The notes below the pieces were generated by a model. The model was not told the DNA's origin, searched no databases, and was given only the letters and a program-made list of their open reading frames with translations. From Selaginella moellendorffii (Eukaryota; Streptophyta; Lycopodiopsida; Selaginellales; Selaginellaceae), in NCBI RefSeq assembly GCF_000143415.4, contig NW_003314359.1:227437-291436 (forward strand): DNA of 64,000 nucleotides. Direction: 5' to 3'. This document shows positions 32,714 to 45,826 of the stretch, piece by piece; the first letter of the stretch is position 1, and each line of letters starts with the position of its first letter. The translations under genes and the position numbers were made by a program.

Positions 32714-33979
32714 TCAAAGTTCTCTTGTAGACGGGCCGGGATCTGGAGGAACATCAGGAGGAGGCATCGGCAGATTTGTAGATGGTATTAATCGCTCCTG
32801 ATCCCTTTGTATGAAGCGTTTCAACTGCTGCACATGCACAATCTCTGGAGGATCGGCTTGCTGGACGTCATGCCGAACCTCATAAACTTGTGGTCCAACT
32901 TGCCACAACACTTGATACAGTCCTTTCCACTGTGTAAGGAGCCCCTTAGATAAACCACGTACTGTAAGATGGGGAAAACGGACTAACACCAAATCATCCA
33001 CTTTGTACTTTGCAAGTGGACGATGACAGGAGTTGTAACGCTGTTGTTGTCCCACTTGTACGCGGCCTAAGTATTCAGCAGACTTTGCTCGGACAAGTGG
33101 AAGAATGCTTGTCAAATATTGATCCCATGACCTAGCATCCGCAGCTCGTGGCAATCGCAAAGGTAAACCTAACTTCATTGGTAATATTGGATCATGACCA
33201 TATAAGAGTTTATATGGTGAAGCATCAATAGAACTCTGCACCCCAGTGACATATGCATACCGAAGAGATATCAAATAACTATCCCAATCCGAATGCTGAA
33301 AGTTCACATACTTCGCAATCATCCCCTTGAACATCTGAACGAGTCGATCCACCAAACCGTCTGATTGTGGATGATAATCATTTGTGAAAATGTGGTGAAT
33401 CCCCAACCAAGACGTCAAAACATGAAATGCCTCAACCATAAATGTGGGACCATTATCCGAAAGAATCCGCTCTGGACAAGAATGCGGGAACACCACTTGA
33501 TTGAGGAGGAAGTATCCAATAGCAGTTGAAGAGGCGCTAGCAAGAGCACCAACTTCCACCCAATGAGTCAAGTAGTCAGAACCAATAATAACATATTCAT
33601 TGCCAGCAGTCGACCGTGGAAAAGGTCCCATAAGATCAAACGCCACCAACTCAAACGGACGGGAAACTGCAATTGACTCCAACTGTTTTTCCGCAGCCCG
33701 AGGGGGAGTATTACGAGCTTGGCACCAAACGCAGCTATGCATATACCGGATAATATCACGTCGCATCTTTGGCTAATAGAAAGACCTGCATAGCTTCTCG
33801 ATTATACGACGATGTCCCATATGCCCACCTAGAACAGGAGAATCATGGTAGGCATGGAGAAACCACAGAATAAAGATAGAAGGCACCACCAGCCATAAAT
33901 GATCATCAGGATTTGTCCCCACAAAATAAAGAAGGCCATCTTCAAGATGATATTGAGAATGTAAATGCCGGAAAGGCAA
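32714..33979 (-). pseudogene. Gypsy integrase region
   Basis: The 350-codon frame 33766-32714 holds the C-terminal part of the zinc-binding HHCC region (CVWCQARNTP), the core (FDLMGPFP, LSDNGPTF) and a C-terminal DLVLVRFP/LLTQWKG/VGPQVYEV region. The third catalytic position, normally Glu in the YHPQ(T/S)DG..ER motif, reads DGLVDR, i.e. Asp. A stop at about 33768 separates it from the upstream part (33979-33773). No chromodomain is seen. Confidence 0.85.
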
Positions 33980-35666
33980 GTCATCAGCAAGTGATGTAGA
34001 ATTCTCAAACCCATCTCAAAGCCTTTGAATCCATGGCTCAATCTTTTGAGCCTCACGAACCTCATCAAGCAAAGGTAGACGTCTAGAAAATCCACAGATG
34101 CTGGAATGACAAGCTCGTCAGAAACATGAGAAGAGAGTGAAGAAGGAAGAGGAGTTTGAGAAAGGGCATTAGCATCAGCTATAGAACTCCCTAGGCGGTG
34201 AACAACATCAAAATCATATATCTGAAGTTTCAAAGCCCACCGAGCAGTACGACCAACCAGGTTCTTCCGCTTTAATAACAAAGTAATAGTAGCATGGTCA
34301 CCTTCAAGTAATGTCTGAGAGCAATGTAGATATGCATGAAGTTTCTTGAAACCCTAGATTGCTGCTAAACACTCCTTTTCTGTCGTAGAGTAGTTCATTT
34401 CTGCTAGTTGTAATGTACGGCTTATATATGCAATGGGATGGCGCTGACCAGGCACACTCGAGCTCTCTTGCATTAACACACATTCAAGACCAATGTCAGA
34501 AACATCCACGCGCAAAATAAAAAGTCGAGTGTAGTCAGGATATGCCAAAACCGGAGGAATTGTCAATAACTCTTTGAGATCCCCAAACGCCCGCTCACAA
34601 CCCGGAGACCAAATGAAAGATGACGTTGATGATTTCAGCAATGTTTGCAATGTTGCAGTGCGATCAGAAAAATGATCCACAAAACGCCCGAGATATTGCA
34701 CCTTGCCCAAGAAGCGCTGGACATCATTCACACACTTCAGAGTAGGGAACTTCAGAACAGCCACAAGTTTGTCAGGATCAACTTGCAAACCCTCATGAGA
34801 AATACAGTACCCAAGATAAGTTGTGTCCTTGGATCCAAACACGCACTTTGACCACTTCAGCTTTAAACCAACATCATGTTGCCGATCTAACACTTTGCAA
34901 ACATCACGAATGTGCTCCTCCCACGTCCCCTCCGAGTGGATCAAGACATCATCAGTGAAGTCAACAGTCATCTCTAGCATATCGCAAAGAACCTTATCCA
35001 TTATCCGTTGAAAAGTTGCTAGAGCATTGTTCAAACCAAATGGCATCACCAAGAACTCATACAAACCAAATGGTGTACGAAAAGCAGTCTTAGGAATATC
35101 TTCTTCGGCCATCGGTACTTGGCAGTACCCAGAAGCAAGATCTAGCTTGGTGAACCAACGACTTCGCCCCAGACGATCCAAGAGATCAACAGTGTGAGGA
35201 AGAGGGTACACATCCAGGATCGATAGTCGATGCAGAAACAAATACTCCCATTAGGCTTCATCACAAGATGAGGTTCACATGCCTAAGGACTCCGTGATTT
35301 CTGAATAACACCCTTCTCCAACATCTCCTTGACATTTGCACGTAAAATCTTGATCTCCTTTGGTGACTGATGACGAACAGGAACCTTGATTGGACGAGCA
35401 TCCCTAGTTGGAATCGGATGATGTGTGGCAATCTTGGCTCCAGACGATATGTCAAAGTCAAAGAGATCAGAATACTCCTTCATAAGCCGGTCAACTGCTG
35501 CAACACAAAGATCGTTGAAGGGATGGAAAAGGGAAGAGCAGAACAAGATAGAAATATAGGAGGAAAGAGTGGGGAAACAAAAGTAATGGAAGCAGAGGTA
35601 GAAGTAGAGGGACAAAGAGGTACGGAAGTGAGAGGAATGGATGAAATGTAAGGAAGTATAAGACAA
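33980..35666 (-). pseudogene. Gypsy reverse transcriptase / RNase H region
   Basis: The frame 35241-34354 covers most of the RT fingers/palm (WFTKLDLASGYCQVPM, FGLYEFLVMPFGLNNA) and the RNase H start (FILRVDVSDIGLECVLMQ, NYSTTEKECLA). The catalytic box, usually Y-x-D-D, reads FTDD. The N-terminal RT segment (GVIQKSRSP) ends in a stop near 35283, and the RNase H part is broken near 34350, so the polyprotein is not continuous. Confidence 0.87.
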
Positions 35667-35689
35667 GGGGGAGAAACCTCAAAGTCACA

Positions 35690-36229
35690 CTTGGCATGAT
35701 TGCGCTGCAACCAATTCATACCAAGAATGAGGTAAAAAGCTTGACTTGGCACCACCCGCAATGACTGCAACTCAAGCTTGAGATCGCCCACACGCACAAC
35801 CAAGTCTGCCTCATCCCGTGCACATGCATGTGTACGGCTGTTGCCATAAAGAATGAAAACTGGTTTTGCCGCACAACACAAGTGTAGACGACAACGTGTG
35901 GTAACAGGTCAAGCAATAGAAGATAAACTTGAACCTGTATCAACCAACACAGAGAGAATAATAGGAGACTTCTTATTATAAAGATGAGCTTGGAAAGTAA
36001 ACACTGGATGAACTGGTGCCGAGTGAACCCTTTGATGATACTCCCGAAAGAAGGATGGAGGGGTCACTGGCTTATTCGTGCAAGGTCCCTCCGTTACTCG
36101 CGCGACTCCTCGTTTCCCGGATGCATCTCGGTGTCCAAACCATCCATTGCAGCAGCACCAATGGGATGTTGCTGACGCTAAGGTCTCCACCCAGGAAATG
36201 GAGGTCGCCAATCCGGAAAACGCTGACAA
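35690..36229 (-). pseudogene. Gypsy protease region
   Basis: Contains an aspartic-protease-like VLVDTGSSLSSI motif near 35910-35950, with a stop just after it. The continuation in another frame (35881-35697) has ILGMNWLQRNHAKCDF, the usual end of a retroviral-type protease. The frame break is visible. Confidence 0.8.
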
Positions 36230-36612
36230 CGCCGATAAGTATGACCAACTTCATCAGATGCCCAACAGCAAACATCACGGCCACAACCACGTCCTCGCCC
36301 TTGAACTTGGACTCGAGTAGCAATAGCATCAACCTCCATTGGAACAGGACCATCACCCACAGGAAGTGGAGCTGAAGGACATGCAACGAAAAGTGGAAGA
36401 GGCAATGTCTCATAACGTTGTGCCAAGCGAAGAGCATTGTCAAGGGTGGCGGGAGCAAGTGCATGCACAAGTCCGACAAGATCTTGACGAAGTGCTGGCC
36501 ACAACATTCCTTGCTTGATCCGCTTCGACATATTTGTGTAAGGAACCGACTCCCCGAGATGTCGTAGGCTAAAGGATCCCCAAAAGCTTGACCGAAATGA
36601 CAAAGAGTTCAT
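36178..36612 (-). pseudogene. Gypsy gag C-terminal part
   Basis: Has the gag helix segment (YTNMSKRIKQGMLWPALRQDL) and a zinc-knuckle-like CCWASDEVGHTYRRC in which the second Cys is replaced by Ser. It ends abruptly at 36612, where foreign repeat sequence begins. Confidence 0.75.
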
Positions 36613-37859
36613 CGGATGGGACCAAGTCGAGGATCGAGTCCAAGACCGACTCTAGGACCGAGTTCGAGATAGAGTCCGGAATCGAGTCCGAGACCGACTC
36701 GGGGACCGAGTTCGAGTCCGAGTTCGAGACCGAGTTCGAGACGGAGTCCGAGATCCGAAATCGGGTCCAAGACCGAGTCCGAGGTCGAGTCCGAGGTCGG
36801 GTCCGAGATTGGGTCCGAGATCGAGTCCGAAATCGAGTCCGAGACCGAATCCGAAGTCGGATCCGAAATCGGGTCCGAGATCGAGCCAGAGACTAAGTCC
36901 AAATACTAATACGGGTCAAGGGGTGAAAGCCCAAAGCGTGCGTCTCCCAGGGGGGGGGGGGGGGGGGGGGGGGGGCTTCAAGGGGGCCCCAAAAAGTTAG
37001 TAGGGATAGTGAGGTCCAGGAACCAGTTTTGAAGGGACTCTCCAATTGGGCTTCCAAACCGACTTGAGGTTGAGACTGGGACCGAGGGGCCTTGGGTGGG
37101 AGTGAGCATGGACTTGGCTGGTGCCGGAGGGCCATCCAAGGAAGTGCTCAAGAGCAGCTCCCACTCCCGAAAGGGAAACCGACTGCGGTGCTCCCGGCTC
37201 AGGTGGAGTGGTGCCCCACTTGAGTACCTTGTGGCTCATTGGTCCTCGCCCTTCCGGGGGCTTGGGCCTTCCCTTCGGGATGGAAGAGGGGGGGTAGAGG
37301 TACCCATACCGAGCCGTTAGGCCACGGTGTTTCGCCCCGACGTCCCGAAGCAAGTGCTGCACCCAAGGCTTGGGATTTAGAGGGTCCCATGATCAAGTCT
37401 TGTGGTACCAAGGGGTGTTAGAAATCTGGAGGCTTGGTGTGCTTGGCTGCTTGTGCCTGTGGGGAGTGTAGCCGAACCTTAAGTCCAGTCTAACCCGGGG
37501 AGGGGGATTGGGAGAGATTTGGGAATCCGTAGATGGATGGCTAACACTCCGTTGCTCGTGCAGTAAGTAGCTGAAACCAAGTAGGAGCTGGTACCATAGG
37601 CGAGAACCTTGGTGAGGGAACCTAGCACAAGCCAAGGCAGAGTTGGTCGGATAGGCGAGGTAAGTTGGCAAATTGGAAAGGAAAATTTTGTGGCTTACAA
37701 TTTGGCTCCGCACGAAGAAAAAGGCTTCGGAAACGAACACCAAATTGCATCACTGACTCAGATGGCCCTTAGCGAAGACAATGCAATTGTTGGAAAGCAT
37801 CATCACAGTCATCGGCATATCCGAAGGCGTGTTTGAAAACATCCAGAAGAACACTCTAA
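36613..37859. mobile_element. Fragment of a related repeat element inside gag
   Basis: Begins with a GAGTCCGAG-type array (36613-36900), then GGTGAAAGCCCAAAGCG...GTCTCCCA (about 36920-36948), also seen in the complement of the LARD LTRs (38820-38850). It then diverges. It is in the opposite orientation to the LARD. A 26-base G run lies at 36950-36975. The LARD inserted at 37860, so this fragment continues after 45257 for perhaps 80 bp before gag sequence resumes. Confidence 0.55.
36950..36975 (+). repeat. Poly-G run
   Basis: 26 consecutive G. The length is uncertain in any assembly. Confidence 0.9.
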
Positions 37860-39598
37860 TGTAAGCGACTAATTTTTCCATTCTACTTTAGTCACTTAAC
37901 CACACATTTGACCACTTGGAGGGGTCTCATTCACAACCTCCTGAAGTCCAATTCAGGACTTGGGACTTGCTAGCCCCGAGGATGGCATCTATGCCACTCA
38001 TCCCTTGCACTTAGTCCAAGTGCTCCACATGTCTGGTCCCAAGACTGACACCCAAAGGTACCACTGACATATTGGCCCGTTATGCTAAGGCTATGCCCAT
38101 TCACCTTTGCACTAGTGGTCCAATACCACTTGCATCACAATCCCGTCTCTCCAAGACTGGGCCAACCATCCGTGAGTGGTCATCCCAGATCCACTCCTTA
38201 GCATCCTTAGGATGCCTATTGACAAGGGGAACAACCTTCCCCAATATCCCTCTGTTAGTCCCCACTAGGTCCCGTTTTGCCCTTGGACGTGTTTGCCAAC
38301 ACTGCCACTGGATCGAGGCCCACAGGCCTGACCACTAATTCCCATGGTCCTCTAGGACTTCCTCACCACATGACCGTATCCTTGGCCACCACACCAAAGG
38401 ACTGCTCCTTTCCCTTTCCATAGTCTGGGACTTGGGGACAACACTTCAGAACACTGTGGCCTTATGCAAGCCACCTGGGTACTCTCCCCGCCTTCTGCCT
38501 TTGGGTGCTCTAGCCATGGGCTTAGAGCAAGGTTCCGTTGAGCCACGCTTGGTATCCAAGTAGGTAGTGCCACCCACACTTGGACTGGGAGCATCGGCCA
38601 ATCGATCTCCCGGGGGAACTAGAGCCAGCTCTTGAACACTTCACCAAGCTACCCCGCTTGTCAGTCCGTATTCACTCTAGTCTTGGACTTCCCAGTGGTC
38701 AGTTCATCACCCAACACTGGGTCTGGCCTTCCTAGGCCAAACTGGCCTTTCCTGGCCAAACTGACTCCACTGTAATCCTCCCCCTTACTATACTTTTGGA
38801 GCTCACCAAACCCCCCAGGGTCTGGGAGACGAACGCTTTGGGCTTTCACCCTCTCAGACTCGGACTCGGACTCGGACTCGGGCTCGGTCTCAGCCTCGGC
38901 CTCGGTCTTGGTCTCGGTCCCGGTCTTAGTCCCGGTCTCGGTCCCGGTCTCGGTCTCGACCTCGAACTCCATCTCAGGTCCTTCTCGGACTCCATCTCGG
39001 ATTCCATCTCGGGTCTATCTCGGACTCCATCTCGGGTCCATCTCGGACTCCATCTCGGTCCATCTCGGACTCCATCTCGGACCCCGTCTCGGACTCCATC
39101 TCAGACTCCATCCCGGACTCCATCTCGGACTCCATCTCGGACTCCACTTCGGACTCCATCTCGGACTCCACTTTGGACTCCACCTCAGACTCCATCTCGG
39201 ACTCTGTCTCGGTCCATCTCGGACTCCATCTCGGACTCCACCTCAGACTCCACCTCGGACTTCATCTTGGACTCCAACTCGAGTCCATCTCAGACTCCAT
39301 CTCGGACTCCATCTCGGACTCCATCTCGGACTCCAACTCGGGTCCATCTTAGACTCCATCTCACACAGTTCCACATGTCATGTGTTGGTCCTTTTGGGTC
39401 CCTTTTTGGAGTCTCACTTATTGCTCTCTTCGTGCTTGTTCCTCGAGCACTTTGTTGGAAGTTCTACTCCCGCTCTCGACCTTCCAAGTCGGAGCTTTTA
39501 GTCCAAACGTGTTACGCTTGTTTGGCTTTCATTTCGGCCACTACCATGTGGCACCCTTTCCAGCTCCACTTTGGGACCTAGGGATTTTGTGTCTCACA
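37860..39598 (-). repeat. LARD 3' LTR (left), with 12-bp-period array
   Basis: Matches 43671-45252 except for the internal array at about 38855-39365, which consists mainly of TCGGACTCCATC units and TCGGTC/TCGGCC hexamers. That array is about 155 bp longer here. Confidence 0.9.
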
Positions 39599-42500
39599 AC
39601 TCCACCACCCATAGACGAAGTTCGATGTCCTCATCGAACAGTAAACCCTTTTATAAAGTAACACCCGCAGGTATTACCATTCCCATCCTTGGCACCCGGC
39701 CAATATTTGTCTATGGTTTGACCCCGAAGGCTCACCATGCCTTGTCCATCCTCTAAGGAGGATAGTCTCTCCAAGTTAGAGATTGATTGGACCACTTGTG
39801 TTGGTGGTTTTTTCCTTTTATTGGTTTAGTTCTCGCTAAACTTGTTAGAGACACCGTCTCTATCTCAATCCCACTACTCCATCTTGAGTAGTTTCAATTT
39901 TCATCGATATAACCTTTGCACTTTGGAACGTTTACTTTTGACTTCTTGAAGTCAATTTTCCTAAGCGTCTCCGACACCTTACATTGCACATATTGTGCAA
40001 GTCCACTTCCCTATCCTAGGAAGTTCTTTACTTGAAGGCACCATCATCCTCTTTTCTATTTTGTGCCACCCTTGGCACTACATTCCAATTATCATCATTT
40101 GTGCCAGGGCTGTCTACGGCCCTATCCTTTGGCTACTTTGCCGCTCCTCACTTGGAGCTTTTACTTCGCCAAATTGGAGCACTTGGGAATCTATCCTTGG
40201 AAGTCCACTTCCTTTTCCGCAATCGATTAGCATCAAACACATTTGTGTTCCTTGGCTAACTTTGCCATTTGGATTCCTTCCCATGATTCCCATGGCTCTT
40301 TTCTTGGCCACTAGTCTTTTGCTCCTATCCTTGATTGTTGCACCCAGCAACATAGGATCGCTACCTCCATTTTTGAGGTTTCCTTTCGATTCCATAGCAA
40401 ACACTTTGCTTTGCCAAGTCCAGAGGGTGTTCACCCCTAGTACGTCTCTTTAGCATTTTCTGTTGTGGGCTCTATCCACGGCCCAACTTTTTGAGACCCT
40501 CCCTTGGATCTCTTATAGAGACTACTTTCCTTGGACTTACTATGCCATAGCATTGACATAGCTCATTTCCCTTAGGTGTTCTTCCCACTTGGTCACCTCG
40601 ACCAAGCCACACCTTTATCAATAGTTCAAATTAACACTTTGAACTAGGAATGATATTCCTTAACCCAAATAAAGACTTTGTCCTTGTTTAGCCACAAAAT
40701 CACCTAGTGATCTCATCTTGACCCCTTAATAGGTCTATCAATAGGAACTAGATCTTCCAGACCCTTCTAAGTTGTTGACTATGACCCCGAGGGCATCCCC
40801 CACACTCGGCAGTGCGCCCAAGCCAGCCCTTTCAGCCAAGGATCCATAGCAACTGAGACTTGGGTGTCCCCATCTCATTCACCACGTCCTTGGTGCCCTT
40901 TGCACCAAAGTGTTCAAGTTAGATATGCCGAGCTTTCACTCTAAGCAATCTAACTGTGCATCACGACTCCGAGGCATCCCTCGCTTGGCGGTGTGCCCAA
41001 ACCAGTCCCCTCACTGAGAGTCCATGACCACCGAAATATGAGTGTCCTCATATTCCAAACCATCACCACGCCCTAGTGATTTGGGACTCGAACCCAAGCA
41101 CTAGAGGGTCGGGACTCGAACCCAACCTCCGTATATGTATCTACGGACGGCATCACCCTAGATGTCTGGTGTGACTCCCCACGCCGGTGCACCAACTTAT
41201 ACTTAAAGTGCGTTACAGATCACAGCTTAGGAACCTAGTTCCTCCACATTGCCAAGTCCTCTCACTTGACAAGTCCGTGATCATGCATGGACTCCTCCAT
41301 GCTTGGCCCCATGGCCCACCCTTTTTGAAGTAATCACCTTCAACTAGGGTATTCGTTCCCCTGACTTGCCAATCTCGTTTGGCAAGTCCTCCGACCACTG
41401 TAACATGGTTCCTGCATAAGCGTGAAAGTCTTTGACCATCGACTTTCGTTCAAAGCCCTCTCTTTGAACACTCGGGAACTACTTCCCTAACCTTGATAGC
41501 CTTGCCTCATGGCAAGCTTCAAGACCACGCTTCTGCTGCGCCACTCTGATTTCGTGCGTTCCATGAACCATTTACACTTTGCCTTTCTAGGTACTAAATT
41601 ACCTAGAATCATCTTTGGGAACCTTGAAGGAACTTTGTCCCTTAGCTTGCTATGGCCTCCCTTTTCGCAAGCTTTATAGTTGCTATATAGTCTAATATGG
41701 ACAATTCCATATTTTAGACTGTCCATGGCCTCACAGTTGCTAGCAACAACATCCTCGAGCACCCTCTTGATTCTCCACTCCCAACTTGCATAACCACCAT
41801 TGGATATGCCCTTCAATTTCTATGGTTTAATTCTATCCCAATACTACTTGCCTTTTGGCCCCATATGTTTCCTTTGGTTATTCTCCTCCAAACTAGGAGG
41901 ATAGCTTTGCACATTTTACTATGCCTTAGCAAGTATGCTTAGGGATGAACCTACCCGATAGCCTAGGGAGTGGTTCCTCAATCTTGGGCATGCTCACTTT
42001 ATAATCCCACACACCGGGGTTAATGTTACTGCTTATGGGCCTTTACATGCCCATCACTAGCCTTGCCAAAATTCCATTTTTGGCTTTGTCCAATTCGGGT
42101 AGACAGTCTTCTCTTGTCTCCACAATATTGGACATTTGGATAGCACCTTCTATCCATCATTCATTAAGGACTTAGTCCCTTGGGCCTTATCTATTGCCCT
42201 TGCGACATGAAACACCACCTCCTGGTGTTCTAGAGTGTTTGGGTGTCCCAATGATGGCCTCCGGACAATGAGCATTCCCGTTTACGACATTGACTTACTA
42301 TATCGCAACATAAGCAATTTATCCTCTGTAAGGGTATATTTAACTTCCTTATACCATTAAGAAGTCTTGAGTAGCTACCTTCTACCCGTTTAACCAATTA
42401 TATTGCACATCTTGCTTAGTTGCCTCATAGCTGTCAAGTCCTACAACTCATTGCTTGGTGCTTCCACACCTCCATCATTATCTGGGTCACCACACTTCAA

Positions 42501-43670
42501 CCGCATGCCTTCCAGCTTAGGCCATGCCTTTCCCGCTTCTGTTGGGATTCCCTTGGCAAGGGGTTCTTATGAACCCACCATCATAACCTCAAGGTATCAC
42601 ACCTTGGCATATTTGGTGTCTCCACACCATCGGCCCCACGAGCCTACCCTTATGACACTACTTATTAGTGTCTAGATCTTTGCCAAGACCAATATAATTG
42701 TTCCTCATACTAACTATTCGTTAGCACTGCACTATAGTGCTTGTACCCAACTCTGGGCCAAAGTTGCTTTTTTCTGGGAACATCTTTCCCACAACTTTAG
42801 TATGGCATATTCGGCCATTAATGAGATACCTACTATTCTCATACTTGGATCTTATGATCCTCCCCATACCTCATGGGGCACCATACACCTTAGTCAAATG
42901 CTTCAACCAATCCTTTAGGACCATTACCTGACTCCGCTTGAGTCATCTAGCATTTTGGACTTTGCTAATCCAACAAACTGTGAGGTTTCAGTCTTAGAGG
43001 TGCCAACTCACTGGAATACAACTTCTTGTATTCATGTCCTACTCATAAGAACAATCTTTGCAAGTGTTACTCTGACACTTGATGATTTTCTTGGGGCTAA
43101 CCTTTGCCCCTTAGGACCACTTGTCCATGTGATGAGAATACCAACTCATCCTCTAAGTACACCCTCACCTCCTTGGGTTGTTCTAGCATTTATTAGAGGT
43201 AGCTCCGACTACCATTTCAAGGACTTGTGTCCTTTTCCGTATTTGACCTCTCGCGGTCATTACTTCTGGTCTCACATTCATGAGCACCCACCTCAAATAT
43301 ATGAGGATAATCTTGTGACTCTTTTATTGTTTTGGAGTCTTTATCTTTCCCGTGATCCTAACTATAGTTGTTTACCACAATTACATTAGCCAGTTTGCAA
43401 AGTCAAATCCTCATCTGGATCACATCCTCAACTCTATGAAGAAACCTTTATACTGTTCCCAAGATCCCAAAGTTGTTCCCTTACTGGCCCTTTTTCCATC
43501 CACCACATCGTGCGCAAGTTCATGCATGAACTTGAGTGGAGAGCCATGTCTTTTCGACATGCTACTCCTCGAAGATAGGTCCATATCTAGGACCCTCCGA
43601 TTCCAATACAAGCAGTGATATACTTGGCCACTAATAAGAGTCAGATTAAGGAACAACTCCGATACCAAGT
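39599..43670. other. Internal region of the LARD element
   Basis: About 4.07 kb without a supported coding region. Short ORFs on both strands look random. It ends at the primer-binding-like site (complement of 43655-43667). Confidence 0.7.
43655..43667 (-). other. Primer-binding-like site of the LARD
   Basis: Complement reads TGGTATCGGAGTT, one mismatch from the first 11 bases of the plant initiator-Met primer site (TGGTATCAGAG). Confidence 0.75.
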
Positions 43671-45252
43671 TATAAGCGACTAATTTTTCCATTCTACTTT
43701 AGTCACTTAACCACACCTTTGACCACTTGGAGGGGTCTCATTCACAACCTCCTGAAGTCTAATTCAGGACTTGGGACTTGCTAGCCCCGAGGATGGCATC
43801 TATGCCACTCATCCCTTGCACTTAGTCCAAGTGCTCCACATGTCTGGTCCCAAGACCGACACCCAAAGGTACTACTGACATATTGGCCCATTACACTAAA
43901 GCTATGCCCATTCACCTTTGCCGCACTAGTGGTCCAATACCACTTGCATCACAATCCCGTCTCTCCAAGACTGGGCCAACCATCCGTGAGTGGTCATCCC
44001 AGATCCACTCCTTAGCATCTTTAGGATGCCTACTGACAAGGGGAATAACCTTCCCCAATATCCCTCTGTTAGTCCCCACTAGGTCCCGTTTTGCCCTTGG
44101 ACGTGTTTGCCAACACTGCCACTGGATCGAGGCCCACAGGCCTGACCACTAATTCCCATGGTCCTCTAGGACTTCCTCACCACATGACCGTATCCTTGGC
44201 CACCACACCAAAGGACTGCTCCTTTCCCTTTCCATAGTCTGGGACTTGGGGACAACACTTCAGAACACTGTGGCCTTATACAAGCCACCTGGGTACTCTC
44301 CCCGCTTTCTGCCTTTGGGTGCTCTAGCCATGGGCTTAGAGTGAGGTTCCGTTGAGCCATGCCTGGTATCCAAGTAGGTAGTGCCACCCACACTTGGACT
44401 GGGAGCATCGGCCAATCGATCTCCCGAGGGAACTAGAGCCGGCTCTTGAACACTTCACCAAGCTACCTCACTTGTCGGTCCGTATTCACTCTAGTCTTGG
44501 ACTTCCCAATGGTCAGTTCATCACCCAACACTGGGTCTGGCCTTCCTAGGCCAAACTAGCCTTTCCTGGCCAAACTAGCTCCACTGTAATCCTCCCCCTT
44601 ACTATACTTTTGGAGCTCACCAAACCCCCCAGGGTCTGGGAGACGAACGCTTTGGGCTTTCACCCTCTCAGACTCGGACTCGGACTCGGACTCGGGCTCG
44701 GTCTCAGCCTCGGCCTCGGTCTCGGTCTCGGTCTCGGCCTCGGCCTCGGTCTCGGTCTCGGTCTCGGCCTCGGCCTCGGTCCCGGTCTCGGTCCCGGTCT
44801 CGGTCTCGGTCCCGGTCTCGGTCCAGACCTCGGACTCCATCTCGGGTCCTTCTCGGACTCCATCTCGGGTCCATCTCGGACTCCATCTCGGGTCCATCTC
44901 GGACTCCATCTCGGACTCCATCTCGGTCCATCTCGGACTCCATCTTGGACCCCATCTCGGACTCCATCTCGGACTCCATCCCGGACTCCGTCTCGGTCCA
45001 TCTCGGACTCCATCTCGCACACTTCCACGTGTCATGTGTTGGTCCTTTTGGGTCCCTTTTTGGAGTCTCACTTATTGCTCTCTTCGTGCTTGTTCCTCGA
45101 GCACTTTGTTGGAAGTTCTACTCCCACTCTCGACCTTCCAAGTTGGAGCTTTTAGTCCAAATGTGTTACGCTCGTTTGGCTTTCGCTTCGGCCACTACCA
45201 TGTGGCACCCTTTCTAGCTCCACTTTGGGACTTAGGGATTTTGTGTCTCACA
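43671..45252 (-). repeat. LARD 5' LTR (right)
   Basis: Direct copy of the left LTR with the contracted array (about 44665-45015). The inner end reads TATAAGC where the left LTR has TGTAAGC. Confidence 0.9.
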
Positions 45253-45339
45253 TCTAATCCCTGCGAGTGGCTGCTCCCAAACCGTTGTACCACTACAACG
45301 CTGTCCCTTGGAGACACATGGGAAACTCACACAAACGTC

Positions 45340-45592
45340 AAGCATCATCCCAAGAATGATATGTGGCAATCACCGTAAAGTGATTGAACCAATGGTACAC
45401 ATCATCCCCAGGATTTCTGCGAAAGAACTCCATCCAAACGTAAGGATTGGCACCAAGAGCAGGATGAGTTGTACCATGTGCCATGAATGCCGCTATCAAT
45501 TGAGTTTAGTTGTTCAATTGCAAGCGCATAGCATCAAGCAATTGTACCAATTGCTGCTCCAGAGTCAAAAGAGGAGATTGTTGATCTGCCAT
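45340..45592 (-). pseudogene. Gypsy gag N-terminal part
   Basis: Starts at the ATG complement of 45592 with MADQQSPLLTLEQQLVQLL and reads to VYHWFNHFTVIATYHSWDDA, interrupted by at least one stop. The rest of gag resumes at 36612 beyond the nested insertions; the segment between the two gag parts is missing. Confidence 0.75.
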
Positions 45593-45826
45593 AGAGACGA
45601 ATGAAAAAGAAAGAGCAAAAGAAGAGAAATGACAAAAAAGCTAGAAGGAAATGGTAGATCTAGACAATGCAAAAAGCTAGATCTAAACCAAAGTTCTGAA
45701 AGGAAAGAACAAAAGAAAGGAAATAGAAAAAACTAGATCTAAACAATACAAAAGTTAAATCTAAACTAAAATCCCAAATCCAAACACTCCCTAGGGACAA
45801 TCAAAAGTGCCCCTCACCTCCACCAA

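Larger units (their letters stand above)
37860..45252 (-). mobile_element. Non-autonomous LARD-like LTR element nested in the gypsy element
   Basis: Two direct LTRs (37860-39598, 1739 bp; 43671-45252, 1582 bp) flank about 4.07 kb with no recognisable gag or pol. The flanking TCTAA at 37855-37859 and 45253-45257 is a clean 5-bp target duplication. On the minus strand the LTR reads TGTGAGAC...GCTTACA. Three bases after the 5' LTR comes TGGTATCGGAG, close to the initiator-Met tRNA primer site. A purine-rich tract abuts the left LTR. The internal ORFs (for example 39995-40453) match no family I know, so mobilisation would need proteins from another element. Confidence 0.88.

Noticed and set aside
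36588-36902. Acidic ESE repeat ORF with mirror ORF on the other strand
   Set aside because: Tandem array of a repeat element, not a gene.
38855-39365. CRISPR-like or satellite array
   Set aside because: No spacers; units are contiguous, degenerate 12-mers inside an LTR, and the host is a eukaryote.
38796-39581. 261-codon ORF rich in LGLGLG and RTPSRTPS repeats
   Set aside because: It is a translation of the 12-bp and 6-bp arrays in an LTR. Several frames are open for the same reason.
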